Positions 16,259 to 24,332 are shown, counted from the stretch's first letter. The stretch is 64,000 bases of DNA from PALSA-612 sp963846915 (GCA_963846915.1 CAWJXV010000004.1:248001-312000); one strand, 5' to 3'. Numbers and translations are program-made. Notes: a model not told the origin generated them from the sequence alone.

Positions 16259-17265
16259 CGCTGGAGGACCTGCCCGTCGACCCCCTCCGCCGGCTGACCG
16301 ACGGCTATCAGCTCACCCAGGCGATCCATGTCGCGGCGACGCTCGGGATCCCCGACCTCGTTGCAGCTGGACCCAGGACGGCGGAGGAGCTCGCCGCCGC
16401 TTCGGGGTCCGACGAGCGTTCGCTCTACCGGGTCCTCCGGGCGCTTGCAAGCGTCGGCGTGTTCCACGAGGAGGACGGCAGGCGGTTCTCGTCGACGCCG
16501 CTCTCGGAGCGCCTGCAGACGGACGCGGACGGGAGCCTCCACGGCTGGGCCGCGTTCGTGGGTCGTCGACCGGTCTGGGATGCGTGGGGCGACCTGCTTC
16601 ACAGCGTGCGCACGGGCGAGAACGCGTTCCGGCACGTCCACGGGACGGATGTCTGGACTCACCGCGTGCACGACCCGGAAGAGAACGCCGCGTTCGACCG
16701 TGCGATGACCAGCGTCACCCGCGGCCTCAACCGATCGCTTCTCGATGCCTACGACTTCAGCCGCTTCGCGACGGTCGTCGACGTCGGTGGAGGCCGGGGC
16801 GCGCTCCTGTTGGGGCTGCTCGAGGTCTACCCGGACATGCGCGGCGTCCTGTTCGACCAGCCGCACGTCGTCGACGACGTGGCGGCCGATGTCGAGCCCG
16901 ACGTCGCCGCTCGGCTCGCGATCGTGGGCGGAAGCTTCTTCGAAAGCGTGCCCGAGCACGGAGACGCCTATCTCCTGAAGGCTGTCATCCACGACTGGGA
17001 AGACGCGGAGGCGGTGCGCATCCTGGAGAGCTGCCGACGGGCTGCACGCCCTGGCGCTTCGGTGTTGATCGTGGAACGGGAGCTCGGCGAGCCGAACAGC
17101 GATCCCGCGGTCAAGTTCGGTGACCTGAACATGCTCGTCAACCCGGGAGGGTGCGAGCGGACGACCGGCGAGTTCGCGTCGCTGATGTCGTCTGCAGGGT
17201 TCCGCTTCGTTGGGGCGACGCCGAGCGCGAGCGGATGGCATCTCTTCGAAGGCGTCGCAGAGTAG
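16255..17265 (+). CDS. Class I SAM-dependent O-methyltransferase (plant COMT/acetylserotonin type)
   Basis: A 336-aa methyltransferase with the two-part architecture of small-molecule O-methyltransferases. The N-terminal winged-helix dimerisation domain (~10-100) is followed by the Rossmann domain with VVDVGGGRGALLLGLLEVYP (motif I, SAM binding). Then come AYLLKAVIHDWEDAEA with the catalytic-base His in the HDW triplet, and GASVLIVERELGE. These enzymes usually methylate phenolic hydroxyls. Its position inside the Mo-hydroxylase maturation operon, coupled by a GTGA overlap, is unusual. The stop codon TAG at 17263 forms the first half of the -10 box of the next gene. Confidence 0.87.
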   Translation: MTLEDLPVDPLRRLTDGYQLTQAIHVAATLGIPDLVAAGPRTAEELAAASGSDERSLYRVLRALASVGVFHEEDGRRFSSTPLSERLQTDADGSLHGWAAFVGRRPVWDAWGDLLHSVRTGENAFRHVHGTDVWTHRVHDPEENAAFDRAMTSVTRGLNRSLLDAYDFSRFATVVDVGGGRGALLLGLLEVYPDMRGVLFDQPHVVDDVAADVEPDVAARLAIVGGSFFESVPEHGDAYLLKAVIHDWEDAEAVRILESCRRAARPGASVLIVERELGEPNSDPAVKFGDLNMLVNPGGCERTTGEFASLMSSAGFRFVGATPSASGWHLFEGVAE

Positions 17266-17268
17266 GTT
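17263..17268 (+). promoter_or_regulatory. -10 box TAGGTT made from a stop codon
   Basis: TAGGTT begins with the TAG stop of the methyltransferase and lies 6 nt before the ATG of the XdhC Rossmann protein. No ribosome site is present. An internal promoter giving a leaderless mRNA is the simplest reading. Confidence 0.5.
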
Positions 17269-17274
17269 GTAGGC

Positions 17275-18024
17275 ATGACCTTCGAGCGGCTCACGCAGGC
17301 GATCGAGCGCGACGAGCGCGCCGTCCTCTTCACCGTGATCGAGGGCGAGCCGCTCGGCGCGCACATGCTCGTCCTGGAGGACGGCGAGCGCGTGGGCGAC
17401 GAGCTGCCGCAGGAACTGGCCGCGCAGGCGGGCGAGCTGATCCGGAACCACACGAACCGGATCCTCGAGCTCGGCGACGCCCGCGTGTTTGCCGAGATCT
17501 TCGCGCCACCTCCGCGCCTGCTCGTCTACGGCGCGGTCGACACCGCCGAGTCGCTCGCCAGGCTGGCGCGGCAGCTCGGCTGGCAGGCGATCGTCGCCGA
17601 CGCGCGCACGAAGTTCGCAACGCACGAGCGCATCCCGAGTGCGACCGAGATCATCGTCGCGTGGCCCGAGGAGACGATCGAACAGGTCGCGCCCGATCAT
17701 GCGACCGCCGTCGTCGTCCTGACGCACGACGACAAGTTCGACGTGCCAGCGCTCAAGGCCGCCCTCGCGACCGAGGCGTTCTACGTCGGCGCGCTCGGCT
17801 CCAGGCGAAACCAGGAGCGCAGGCGAGAGCGGCTGCTCGAGGCCGGTGTCGACGAGGCGGAGCTCGACCGCATCTCGGGCCCTTGCGGCCTCGACCTCGG
17901 CGCCGAGTCGCAGCCGGAGACGGCGATCTCGATCCTGGCCGAGATCATCGCCGTCCGAAACCGGCGCGAGGGAGGCAAGCTCCAGCAGTCGAAGCAGCGC
18001 ATCCACGTCGAGGTCGCGGAGTAG
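17275..18024 (+). CDS. XdhC Rossmann-domain protein
   Basis: A 249-aa protein whose C-terminal two thirds match the XdhC Rossmann domain: LVYGAVDTAESLARLARQLG (nucleotide-binding turn), VVVLTHDDKFDVPAL, FYVGALGSRRNQERRRERL and ISGPCGLDLGAESQPETAIS. The first ~75 residues are a separate small domain with GEPLGAHMLVLEDG. It would complete the split XdhC begun at 15944. Separate expression from the TAGGTT box is possible. The tail KLQQSKQRIHVEVAE is not part of the core fold. Confidence 0.87.
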   Translation: MTFERLTQAIERDERAVLFTVIEGEPLGAHMLVLEDGERVGDELPQELAAQAGELIRNHTNRILELGDARVFAEIFAPPPRLLVYGAVDTAESLARLARQLGWQAIVADARTKFATHERIPSATEIIVAWPEETIEQVAPDHATAVVVLTHDDKFDVPALKAALATEAFYVGALGSRRNQERRRERLLEAGVDEAELDRISGPCGLDLGAESQPETAISILAEIIAVRNRREGGKLQQSKQRIHVEVAE

Positions 18025-18067
18025 CTCGGCGCGTGTAACGGCGGGCCGGTTTCGGCGACTATTCACT

Positions 18068-18463
18068 ATGGAGAAGATCCGCAAGACCGAAGAGGAATGG
18101 CGGGCCGAGCTCGACCCGGACCGCTACGCGATCCTGCGCCAGGCGGCGACCGAGGCGCCCTGGTCGGGCGACCTGCTCGTCGCCCACGAGGACGGCGTCT
18201 ATCGCTGCGGCGCGTGCAACGCCGAGCTCTTCCGCTCGGACGCGAAGTTCGAGTCGGGCTCGGGGTGGCCGAGCTTCTTCCAGCCCGTCTCCGAAGACGC
18301 GGTCGAGCTCGAGGAGGACATCTCGCACGGCATGCGGCGGATCGAGGTCCGCTGCGGGACCTGCGAGTCCCACCTCGGCCATGTCTTCCCGGACGGGCCT
18401 GCGCCGACCGGCCAGCGGTACTGCATCAACTCGCTCGCGCTCGAGTTCGAGCCGGAGGAGTAG
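18068..18463 (+). CDS. msrB: Peptide-methionine (R)-S-oxide reductase MsrB
   Basis: A 131-aa repair enzyme that reduces methionine-R-sulfoxide in proteins, using thioredoxin. Zn-binding pairs are YRCGACNAELF and VRCGTCESHLGH; the catalytic Cys is in RYCINSLALEF. The signature FESGSGWPSFFQP is intact. The ATG at 18068 gives the standard length; the longer upstream frame runs back into the XdhC gene. It is followed 8 nt after the stop by a strong hairpin. Confidence 0.95.
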   Translation: MEKIRKTEEEWRAELDPDRYAILRQAATEAPWSGDLLVAHEDGVYRCGACNAELFRSDAKFESGSGWPSFFQPVSEDAVELEEDISHGMRRIEVRCGTCESHLGHVFPDGPAPTGQRYCINSLALEFEPEE

Positions 18464-18471
18464 AAAACTCC

Positions 18472-18503
18472 CGCGCGGCGGGGCCCGACGGCCTCGCCGC
18501 GCG
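18472..18503 (+). terminator. GC-rich stem-loop after msrB
   Basis: CGCGCGGCG (18472-18480) pairs perfectly with CGCCGCGCG (18495-18503) across a 14-nt loop. There is no T-tract, as is common for actinobacterial terminators. It merges into the GGGAC repeat that follows. Confidence 0.6.
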
Positions 18504-18549
18504 AAAGCTGCGCGGTTCGCGTCACACTCGCGTTCAGGGACTGTCCCTC
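18499..18549 (+). repeat. GGGAC-type palindromic repeat, extended copy
   Basis: GCGCGAAAGCTGCGCGG is followed by TTCGCGTCACACTCGCGTTC and the core AGGGACTGTCCCT at 18536-18548. The order of blocks matches the copies at 9372 and 32272. Confidence 0.8.
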
Positions 18550-18595
18550 GAACTGCGGAGACCGATTCGAGCCGCCGCCCGGCTCTTGCGACGGT

Positions 18596-18627
18596 TGTGT
18601 GATACCCGCGTTCAGGGACCGTCCCTC
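18596..18627 (+). repeat. GGGAC-type palindromic repeat, short copy
   Basis: TGTGATACCCGCGTTC precedes the core AGGGACCGTCCCT (18614-18626), whose centre base is C rather than T. It is in tandem with the copy 78 nt upstream. The rest of the 252-nt gap (18464-18715) carries the promoter of the lactonase gene. Confidence 0.75.
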
Positions 18628-18715
18628 GGACGAGCCCTTCTCGACGAGGCGTCTGCGCGACCGCGCGTCTGTTAGGTTCGAGCCCGTTTCAGCGGCAGCC
18701 AGAAAGGAGCGAGAC

Positions 18716-19624
18716 GTGCCCGTAGACGTCAGATCCGAGAAGCTCACGCAACTGGTCGACGAGAACGTCGAGGTCGAGCAGCTCGGCACGGGCTTCACCT
18801 TCACCGAGGGCCCGGTCTGGCATCCTCGCGACGAGTACCTCCTGTTCAGCGACATGCCCGCCGACATCCGGCGCAAGTGGACGCCCGACGGCACCGTCGG
18901 CGAGGTGATGAACCCGAGCAACAAGTGCAACGGGATGACCTACGACACCGACCTCAACCTGCTCGTGTGCGAGCACACGACGAGCTCCGTCGTCCGGGAA
19001 CGGCCCGACGGAACGCGCGAGACGCTCGCCACGCACTACCAGGGCAAGGAGCTGAACAGCCCGAACGACATCATCGTCCACTCGAGCGGTGCGATCTACT
19101 TCAGCGACCCGACCTACGGCCGCTGGCCGGGGTTCGGGATCGAGCGGGAGCAGGATCTCGACTTCCAGGGCGTCTACCGACTGCCGCCGGGCGGCGGCGA
19201 TCCCGAGTTGCTCGTCGACGACTTCGGCGAGCCGAACGGGCTGTGCTTCTCGCCCGACGAGTCGCTGCTCTACATCAACGACACGCCGAACGCCCTGATC
19301 CGCGTCTTCGACGTGAAGAGCGACGGATCGATCGCGAACGGACGCCCGTTCGCCAACGACATCGGCGACGGCGACATCTCCAAGGGCGGGCTCGTCGACG
19401 GGATGAAATGCGACGAGCGCGGCAACGTCTGGGTCACCGGCCCGGGAGGCGTCTGGGCGTTCGCGCCCGACGGCGAGCACCTCGGGGTCGTGGAGATCCC
19501 GGAGGGCGTCGGCAACATCCACTGGGGCGGCCCCGCCTGGAAGTGGATGTTCGTACCGGCGTCGAGCTCGCTCTACCGCTTCGAGACCAAAGTGGCAGGA
19601 CGGCGCGAGCCGTTCATGCAGTAG
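18716..19624 (+). CDS. SMP-30/gluconolactonase-family hydrolase
   Basis: A 302-aa six-bladed propeller enzyme, probably a sugar-acid or other lactonase. Metal-site residues are visible: Glu in FTEGPVW, Asn in NSPNDIIV, and Asn/Asp in EPNGLCFSPDESLLYINDT. The GTG at 18716 follows AAAGGAGCGAGAC, a good ribosome site, and a TAGGTT box lies at 18673-18678. The upstream in-frame extension is made of repeat sequence and is rejected. It leads an operon with the isochorismatase-fold protein 8 nt downstream and the alcohol dehydrogenase. Confidence 0.88.
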   Translation: MPVDVRSEKLTQLVDENVEVEQLGTGFTFTEGPVWHPRDEYLLFSDMPADIRRKWTPDGTVGEVMNPSNKCNGMTYDTDLNLLVCEHTTSSVVRERPDGTRETLATHYQGKELNSPNDIIVHSSGAIYFSDPTYGRWPGFGIEREQDLDFQGVYRLPPGGGDPELLVDDFGEPNGLCFSPDESLLYINDTPNALIRVFDVKSDGSIANGRPFANDIGDGDISKGGLVDGMKCDERGNVWVTGPGGVWAFAPDGEHLGVVEIPEGVGNIHWGGPAWKWMFVPASSSLYRFETKVAGRREPFMQ

Positions 19625-19632
19625 GAGGACAC

Positions 19633-20247
19633 ATGGCCGACTTCAAGCTGGACCCGAAGCGTACCGCGCTGCTCATCCAGGACATGCAGAACGACGTGAT
19701 CATCGAGGGCGGCGCGTTCGCAGAGTCGGGATCGCCGCAGCACGCGAAGGAGCAGAACGTCGTCGAGAACGCGGCGAAGCTCGCGGACGCGTGCCGCGGC
19801 AAGGGCGTGCCCGTCATCCATGTCCACTACATCGTCGAGGAGGGTGCGCCCGGGCTGAAGCTGAACGCACCGCTCTTCCAGGGGCTGAAGGAGGCCGGCG
19901 CGATGGTCCGCGGCTCGTGGGGCGCCGCGCCGGCCGACGGCCTCGAGCCCAGGCAAGGCGACTACGTCGTCGAGAAGATGCGGATGAGCGCCTGGGAGGG
20001 CACGAAGCTCGAGCAGATCCTGCTCGGCCTCGGCATCGACACGGTGATCGTCACCGGCGCGTGGACGAACATGTCCATCGAGCACACGTCCCGGACGGGC
20101 GCGGACAAGGGCTACAACATGGTCGTCCCCGAGGACTGCTGCTCGACGATGAACGCCGATTGGCACAACGCGTCGATCAACTACGCGTTGCAGAACGTCT
20201 CGACGGTGACGAACTCCGGTGACGTGATCGAGGCGCTGGGCGGGTGA
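19633..20247 (+). CDS. Isochorismatase-family hydrolase with Ser at the catalytic Cys position
   Basis: A 204-aa cysteine-hydrolase-fold protein. The expected Asp (LLIQDMQND) and Lys (VVEKMRMSAWEGT) of the triad are present. The nucleophile segment reads VTGAWTNMSIEHTSR, where the family normally has T-D-x-C-V-x-x-T, so Ser148 replaces the Cys. True isochorismatases also lack this Cys, but amidohydrolase members need it. Activity could use Ser, be lost, or be a different chemistry. The ribosome site GGAGG precedes the ATG. GTGA overlap couples it to the dehydrogenase. Confidence 0.87.
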   Translation: MADFKLDPKRTALLIQDMQNDVIIEGGAFAESGSPQHAKEQNVVENAAKLADACRGKGVPVIHVHYIVEEGAPGLKLNAPLFQGLKEAGAMVRGSWGAAPADGLEPRQGDYVVEKMRMSAWEGTKLEQILLGLGIDTVIVTGAWTNMSIEHTSRTGADKGYNMVVPEDCCSTMNADWHNASINYALQNVSTVTNSGDVIEALGG

Positions 20248-21338
20248 AAATCCGCGCGGCCGTCTTCTACGAGGCCGGGCGGCCGTTCGAGGTCCGCGAC
20301 CTCGACCTCGAGGAACCGCGCGCTGGCGAGGTACTAGTGCGCATGGCCGCGGTCGGGATCTGCGGCACCGATCTCCACTCGGTCAAAGGCGAGTGGACGC
20401 GCCCGACGCCGACGGTTCTCGGGCACGAGGGCGCAGGGATCATCGAGGCGGTGGGGGAGGGCGTTGCGTCGCTGGACGTCGGCGACCGTGTCGTCCTCTC
20501 GTGGGCGCCCTCGTGCGGCGAGTGCGCGGACTGCAGCCGGGGGCGCCCGGCCCGCTGCCTGGCGCTGAACCGCGCGATCGCGGCGAGCACGCTGCCGGAC
20601 GGGTCGACGCGGCTGTCGCTGGACGGGGAGACCGTGCATCGCGGAACAGCGACCGGCGCGCTCGCAGAGCGGATCGTCGTGTCGGAGCGCGTGGCCCTGC
20701 CCGTGGGCGAGGGTGTGCCGCTCGAGCAGGCAGCGCTGCTCGGCTGCGCCGCGTTGACGGGTGTCGGCGCGGCGCTGTTCGCCGCTCGGGTCGAGCCGGG
20801 CTCGTCCGTGCTCGTCGTCGGCGCGGGCGGGGTCGGGCAGTTCGTCGTCCAGGGGGCGCGCATCGCCGGCGCGGCCGAGATCGTCTGCGTCGATCCCCTG
20901 GAGGCACGGCGCGAGCAGTCATTGCGGCTCGGGGCGACCCGCGTCGTCGACCCCGAGGAGCTCGCGGCGTTGATGAGGGCCGATTTCGCCGACGGCGTCG
21001 ACTACGCGCTCGACGCGGTAGGCGATCCGGAGACGACCCAGCTCGCGTTCCGCTGGACGCGGAACGGCGGGACCTGCGTGATCGTCGGGCTGCCGGCGGC
21101 GGGCAAGCGGCTCGACCTCGACCCGGTCGAGTTCGTGCGCCGCGAGCGCATCCTGACCGGGACGATCTACGGCTCCGAGGACCCTGCCGTCGCGCTGCCC
21201 GTGCTGCTCGACCACGTGCGCGCGGGACGACTCGATCTCGCATCGCAGCTCGGCCCGAGCTACCCGCTCGACCGGATCAACGACGCGATCGAAGCATCGC
21301 TCTCCGGCGTGCCAGGTCGCGTCCTCGTGCTGCCGTGA
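20244..21338 (+). CDS. Zinc-dependent alcohol dehydrogenase
   Basis: A 364-aa medium-chain dehydrogenase. Catalytic Zn ligands lie in GICGTDLHS and LGHEGAG. The structural Zn lobe CGECADCSRGRPARC has all four cysteines. NAD(P) binding is by VVGAGGVGQF. The pattern resembles the class III-like/aryl-alcohol dehydrogenase branch of actinobacteria. It is the third gene of the unit lactonase, hydrolase, dehydrogenase, which suggests oxidation of a small alcohol or aldehyde released upstream in the same route. Confidence 0.9.
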   Translation: MKIRAAVFYEAGRPFEVRDLDLEEPRAGEVLVRMAAVGICGTDLHSVKGEWTRPTPTVLGHEGAGIIEAVGEGVASLDVGDRVVLSWAPSCGECADCSRGRPARCLALNRAIAASTLPDGSTRLSLDGETVHRGTATGALAERIVVSERVALPVGEGVPLEQAALLGCAALTGVGAALFAARVEPGSSVLVVGAGGVGQFVVQGARIAGAAEIVCVDPLEARREQSLRLGATRVVDPEELAALMRADFADGVDYALDAVGDPETTQLAFRWTRNGGTCVIVGLPAAGKRLDLDPVEFVRRERILTGTIYGSEDPAVALPVLLDHVRAGRLDLASQLGPSYPLDRINDAIEASLSGVPGRVLVLP

Positions 21339-21358
21339 CGATTCGAGCCGTGTCGAAG

Positions 21359-21420
21359 GGACAGGCCCTCGGACCTGTCGGGACGAGCCATGTTGGGGGG
21401 ACAGGCCCCCGGACCTGTTC
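21359..21420 (+). repeat. Two tandem GACAGG...CCTGTC hairpins (GGGAC-family variant)
   Basis: GACAGG-CCCTCGG-A-CCTGTC at 21360-21379 and GACAGG-CCCCCGG-A-CCTGTT at 21400-21419 are 40 nt apart. They fill the gap 21339-21429 between the dehydrogenase and thioesterase genes. They resemble the hairpin at 4580 more than the GTTCAGGGAC copies. Confidence 0.7.
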
Positions 21421-21429
21421 GCGGGAGCC

Positions 21430-21810
21430 ATGGCCATAGAGCACGTCGAGCGGACGCGGGTCGCGTGGGTCGACACGGATGCGGGCGGGCGGATCCACTT
21501 CACGGCCGCGTTCCGCTGGGCCGAGATGGCCGAGGTGGCGCTGCGCCGGAGGCTCGGACTCGTCGAGGGCTGGGGCGACTACCCGCGCCGGAAGGTCGAG
21601 GCCGAATTCCTGAAAGTGCTCCGGTTCGAGGACGAGATCGAGGTGCGCATCCGGGTCGAGCGGCTCGGCACGTCCTCGATCACGTGGGCGTTCGAGATCA
21701 CCCGCGACGACGATCTCTGCGTGCGGGGCTCGATCGTGGTCGTGCACGTGGATGTCGACGGCGTCCCGTCGCCGCTCACGAAGAAGGAACGAGCGGTCCT
21801 CGCCGGCTGA
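21430..21810 (+). CDS. Acyl-CoA thioesterase, 4-hydroxybenzoyl-CoA thioesterase fold
   Basis: A 126-aa hot-dog-fold protein. The segment VAWVDTDAGGRIHFTAAFRW carries the conserved Asp and the pattern of 4-hydroxybenzoyl-CoA-type thioesterases, and WGDYPRRKVEAEFLKVLRF covers the second strand. It probably releases an aromatic or short acyl group from CoA. It converges with the next gene; the two stop codons lie in one perfect hairpin. Confidence 0.85.
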   Translation: MAIEHVERTRVAWVDTDAGGRIHFTAAFRWAEMAEVALRRRLGLVEGWGDYPRRKVEAEFLKVLRFEDEIEVRIRVERLGTSSITWAFEITRDDDLCVRGSIVVVHVDVDGVPSPLTKKERAVLAG

Positions 21811-21821
21811 CGCTCAGCCGG
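21803..21821. terminator. Bidirectional hairpin that contains both convergent stop codons
   Basis: CCGGCTGA and TCAGCCGG form an 8-bp perfect stem with a CGC loop. The TGA of the thioesterase (21808-21810) and the TGA of the opposing gene (complement of 21814-21816) are both inside the stem. Confidence 0.7.
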
Positions 21822-22302
21822 TCGTCCACTTCATCGTCGCCTCGCGGCGCTGGCCTTCGGCGAGGCTGATCTCGCCCGAGCAGACCTTCGCGTTCAGGTC
21901 GTTCTCGACGCCGTCGACCTGGTTTGCGTGCGGGCGGCGCTCCGGCCAGAGGTTCTTGGCGTCGTTCGGCGCACCGCCGAGCTCGAGCGAGATGAAGTGG
22001 TCCTCCTGGTAGTCGGCCGGACCGCCGGTGAAGCCGTACTGCTTGATCTGAGCGAGCTTGAGCGCCGACGTGAACGAGGACGGAGGTCGAACGGTCTTCG
22101 TCCAGCCGCGAGCGCAGATCGTTTCTCGGATCGTCGCCTGCGTGACGTCCGGGTTGAGCGCCCCGGGGGTCAACGACGGCCTCGCTGCGTAGAACACCGG
22201 CCCGTTCGAGCTACGGTGGAGCAGATGCACGAGCAGCAGGGCCGCCACGACTGCGGCCAGCGCGACGACGATGACCGTCGGGATGCCGCGCGACTCCTGC
22301 AC
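21814..22302 (-). CDS. Membrane-anchored protein with an HNH-like motif
   Basis: A 162-aa protein of unknown function. It has an N-terminal transmembrane helix (IPTVIVVALAAVVAALLLVH), then an extracytoplasmic domain. The C-terminal half contains QEDHFISLELGGAPNDAKNL followed by WPE, similar to the D-H...N pattern of HNH/His-Me nucleases seen in many actinobacterial hypothetical proteins. Two cysteines (ETICARGW and AKVCSGE) could form a disulfide. A nuclease role is only a motif-based guess. Start is GTG at 22302. Confidence 0.65.
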   Translation of the reverse strand: MQESRGIPTVIVVALAAVVAALLLVHLLHRSSNGPVFYAARPSLTPGALNPDVTQATIRETICARGWTKTVRPPSSFTSALKLAQIKQYGFTGGPADYQEDHFISLELGGAPNDAKNLWPERRPHANQVDGVENDLNAKVCSGEISLAEGQRREATMKWTTG

Positions 22303-22356
22303 TCGGAAGCTTGTAGAGCACGGCCCCGTGCCGCCGCAAGGTCCCGCGGCGAATCG

Positions 22357-23901
22357 TTACGAACCCGGCACGGTTTCGTGCGAGACGCGCTCCTCCTCGC
22401 GGCGCCGCAGCTCGACCCGGCGAATCTTGCCGCTCCGCGTCTTCGGCAGCTCGTCGACGAACTCGATCTCGCGCGGGTACTTGTACGGCGCCGTCACGCG
22501 CTTGCAGTGGTCCTGCAGCTCTCGGGCGAGGGTGTCCGAGCCGTCGACGCCCGGGCGCAGCACGACGAACGCCTTGACGATCTGGCCCCGGTCGGGGTCG
22601 GGCTTGCCGATCACGGCGCTCTCGGCCACGCCGTCGTGCTCGAGCAGCGCGCTCTCGACCTCGAACGGCCCGATCCGGTACGCGGCGGAGAGGATCACGT
22701 CGTCAGCCCTGCCGGTGAACCAGAGGTAGCCGTCCTCGTCGCGTGTGGCCCGGTCACCTGTCACGTACCAGTCGCCGCGAAACACGGCCGCCGTCTCGTC
22801 CGGCGCGCGGTAGTACTCGCGGAACAGGCTCGGCGGCCGGCCGGCGAGTGCGATGTCGCCCTCCTCGCCGTCCCGGACGACGCTCCCGTCCTCGTCGATC
22901 ACGGCGATCTCGTGACCCGGCGACGGAAGCCCCATCGACCCCGGCCGGATCTCGGCGCCCGGCATGTTGCCGACGAGCAGCGTGTTCTCCGTCTGGCCGT
23001 ATCCGTCGTGGATCGTCAGCCCGAACGCGTCCCGGAACGCTTTGATCACCTCGGGGTTGAGCGGCTCGCCGGCCGAGACCATGTGCCGGACGTTCGTGAG
23101 GCCGAAGCGATCGATCCCGTCCTGCTTCGCCATCAGCCGGTACTCCGTGGGCGCCTGGCACAGCACCGTCACGCCGAGCGCGGAGAGCAGCCGGAAGCGC
23201 TCCTCCGGATCGAACGCGCCCTCGTGCAGCACGATCGCGGCGCCCGCACTCCACGGCCCCAGCAGCACGTTCCAGATCGACTTCGCCCAGCCCGTCCCGG
23301 CGGTGCACCAGACCAGGTCGCCGGGACGCGCCGCCAGCCAGCGTTCGGCCTGCATGCGCTTGGCGAAGCAGTAGGCGTGGCTGTGGACCACGCCTTTCGG
23401 GTCCTTGGTCGTTCCGGACGTGTAGAGGATGAAGGCCGGGTCCGAGGCGGCCGTGTCCGCGCACGGCGCGCGCTGCGGCTGCGCGTCGAGCCCCGGCGTG
23501 TCGGTGTAGATGACGTCCGCGTCGAGCCCGGCCACCTCGGCCTCGGCGGCCGGATCAGCCACGACGACGCGCGAGCCCGAGTGGTCGACGCGGAAGGCGA
23601 GGTCCTTGTGCCGCAGCATCTCCGAGCACGGGACCGAGACGGCGCCGAGCCGGAGCAGCGCCATCATCACCGGGTGCCACTCGGTCGTCTTGCCGACGAG
23701 GACGAGCACACGGTCGCCCTCCGAGACGCCAGCGCCGGCGAGCAGGTTCGCCCACTGTGCAGCCCGGGCGCCGACCTCGGCGAAGCTCAGCTCACGACGC
23801 TCGCCCTCGCCCGAGAGAAAGGTGATCGCCGGCCCGCTCAGCCGGTCGACGACGTCCCGCGAGAAGTTGAACCGCTCGGGAACGTCCCAGCCGAAGCTCA
23901 A
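22357..23901 (-). CDS. Acyl-CoA synthetase (AMP-binding, ANL superfamily)
   Basis: A 514-aa carboxylate:CoA ligase. The P-loop is FILYTSGTTKDPKGVVHSH; the adenylate site is DGYGQTENTLL and YVTGDRATRDEDGYLWFTGR; the hinge/catalytic Lys is in PKTRSGKIRRVEL. The closest branch is acetyl-/medium-chain-type (ACSM-like) synthetases; the acid is unknown. The start is TTG, overlapping the cupin stop as TTGA, the same style of coupling seen elsewhere here. It ends 26 nt before a small GCACGG-CCCCGTGC hairpin (22318-22331). Confidence 0.9.
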   Translation of the reverse strand: MSFGWDVPERFNFSRDVVDRLSGPAITFLSGEGERRELSFAEVGARAAQWANLLAGAGVSEGDRVLVLVGKTTEWHPVMMALLRLGAVSVPCSEMLRHKDLAFRVDHSGSRVVVADPAAEAEVAGLDADVIYTDTPGLDAQPQRAPCADTAASDPAFILYTSGTTKDPKGVVHSHAYCFAKRMQAERWLAARPGDLVWCTAGTGWAKSIWNVLLGPWSAGAAIVLHEGAFDPEERFRLLSALGVTVLCQAPTEYRLMAKQDGIDRFGLTNVRHMVSAGEPLNPEVIKAFRDAFGLTIHDGYGQTENTLLVGNMPGAEIRPGSMGLPSPGHEIAVIDEDGSVVRDGEEGDIALAGRPPSLFREYYRAPDETAAVFRGDWYVTGDRATRDEDGYLWFTGRADDVILSAAYRIGPFEVESALLEHDGVAESAVIGKPDPDRGQIVKAFVVLRPGVDGSDTLARELQDHCKRVTAPYKYPREIEFVDELPKTRSGKIRRVELRRREEERVSHETVPGS

Positions 23902-24251
23902 GGCAAGGCGTTCCAGCGCTCGAGGTAGTCCTCGCGGATCGGCTGGAAGATGTCGACGACGAGTGCACCCTCGGGACCGCAGTAGGCGGAGTGCTCCACG
24001 CCGCCGGGGAGGACGTAGCCCTCGAGCGGGCCGAGCTCGTGTGCCTCGTCGTCGATCACGAGCGCCTGCATGCCGCGCAAAACGATCCCGAGTTGCTCGT
24101 GTGGGTGGCTATGGAGCGAGACGACCGAGCCCGGCTGGAGCTCGATCAGGTTGATCATCGCGCCGGCGCCGAAGAGCGGTCGTCCGGTCACCCCGGCGGC
24201 GAGCTCGAAGGCCTTGACGTCGTCGAACCTGACGAACTGCAGCTCTGCCAT
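23898..24251 (-). CDS. Cupin-domain protein
   Basis: A 117-aa small cupin. Metal-binding pattern SLHSHPHEQLGIVLRGMQALV and later LPGGVEHSAY supply the expected His and Glu residues. The start is placed at ATG 24251 (MAELQFVRFDDV), with GATAAT 6 nt upstream as a possible -10 and no ribosome site. It is translationally coupled to the acyl-CoA synthetase, so it may act on the same compound or sense it. Confidence 0.83.
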   Translation of the reverse strand: MAELQFVRFDDVKAFELAAGVTGRPLFGAGAMINLIELQPGSVVSLHSHPHEQLGIVLRGMQALVIDDEAHELGPLEGYVLPGGVEHSAYCGPEGALVVDIFQPIREDYLERWNALP

Positions 24252-24288
24252 GCAGTGATTATCGGTCAGGTGCGTCTCGTGCGCAGAA

Positions 24289-24320
24289 CACGTCACGCCC
24301 GCGTTCAGGGACTGTCCCTC
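24289..24320 (+). repeat. GGGAC-type palindromic repeat
   Basis: CACGTCACGCCCGCGTTC precedes the core AGGGACTGTCCCT at 24307-24319. It lies 13 nt beyond the stop codon of the sigma-factor gene, exactly as the 9372 copy lies 13 nt beyond its gene. Confidence 0.8.
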
Positions 24321-24332
24321 GCCGCGATTCGA

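Noticed and set aside
22318..22331. GCACGG-CCCCGTGC hairpin as a terminator of the acyl-CoA synthetase gene
   Set aside because: Six base pairs with a two-base centre, 26 nt past the stop; too weak for a separate call in DNA this GC-rich.
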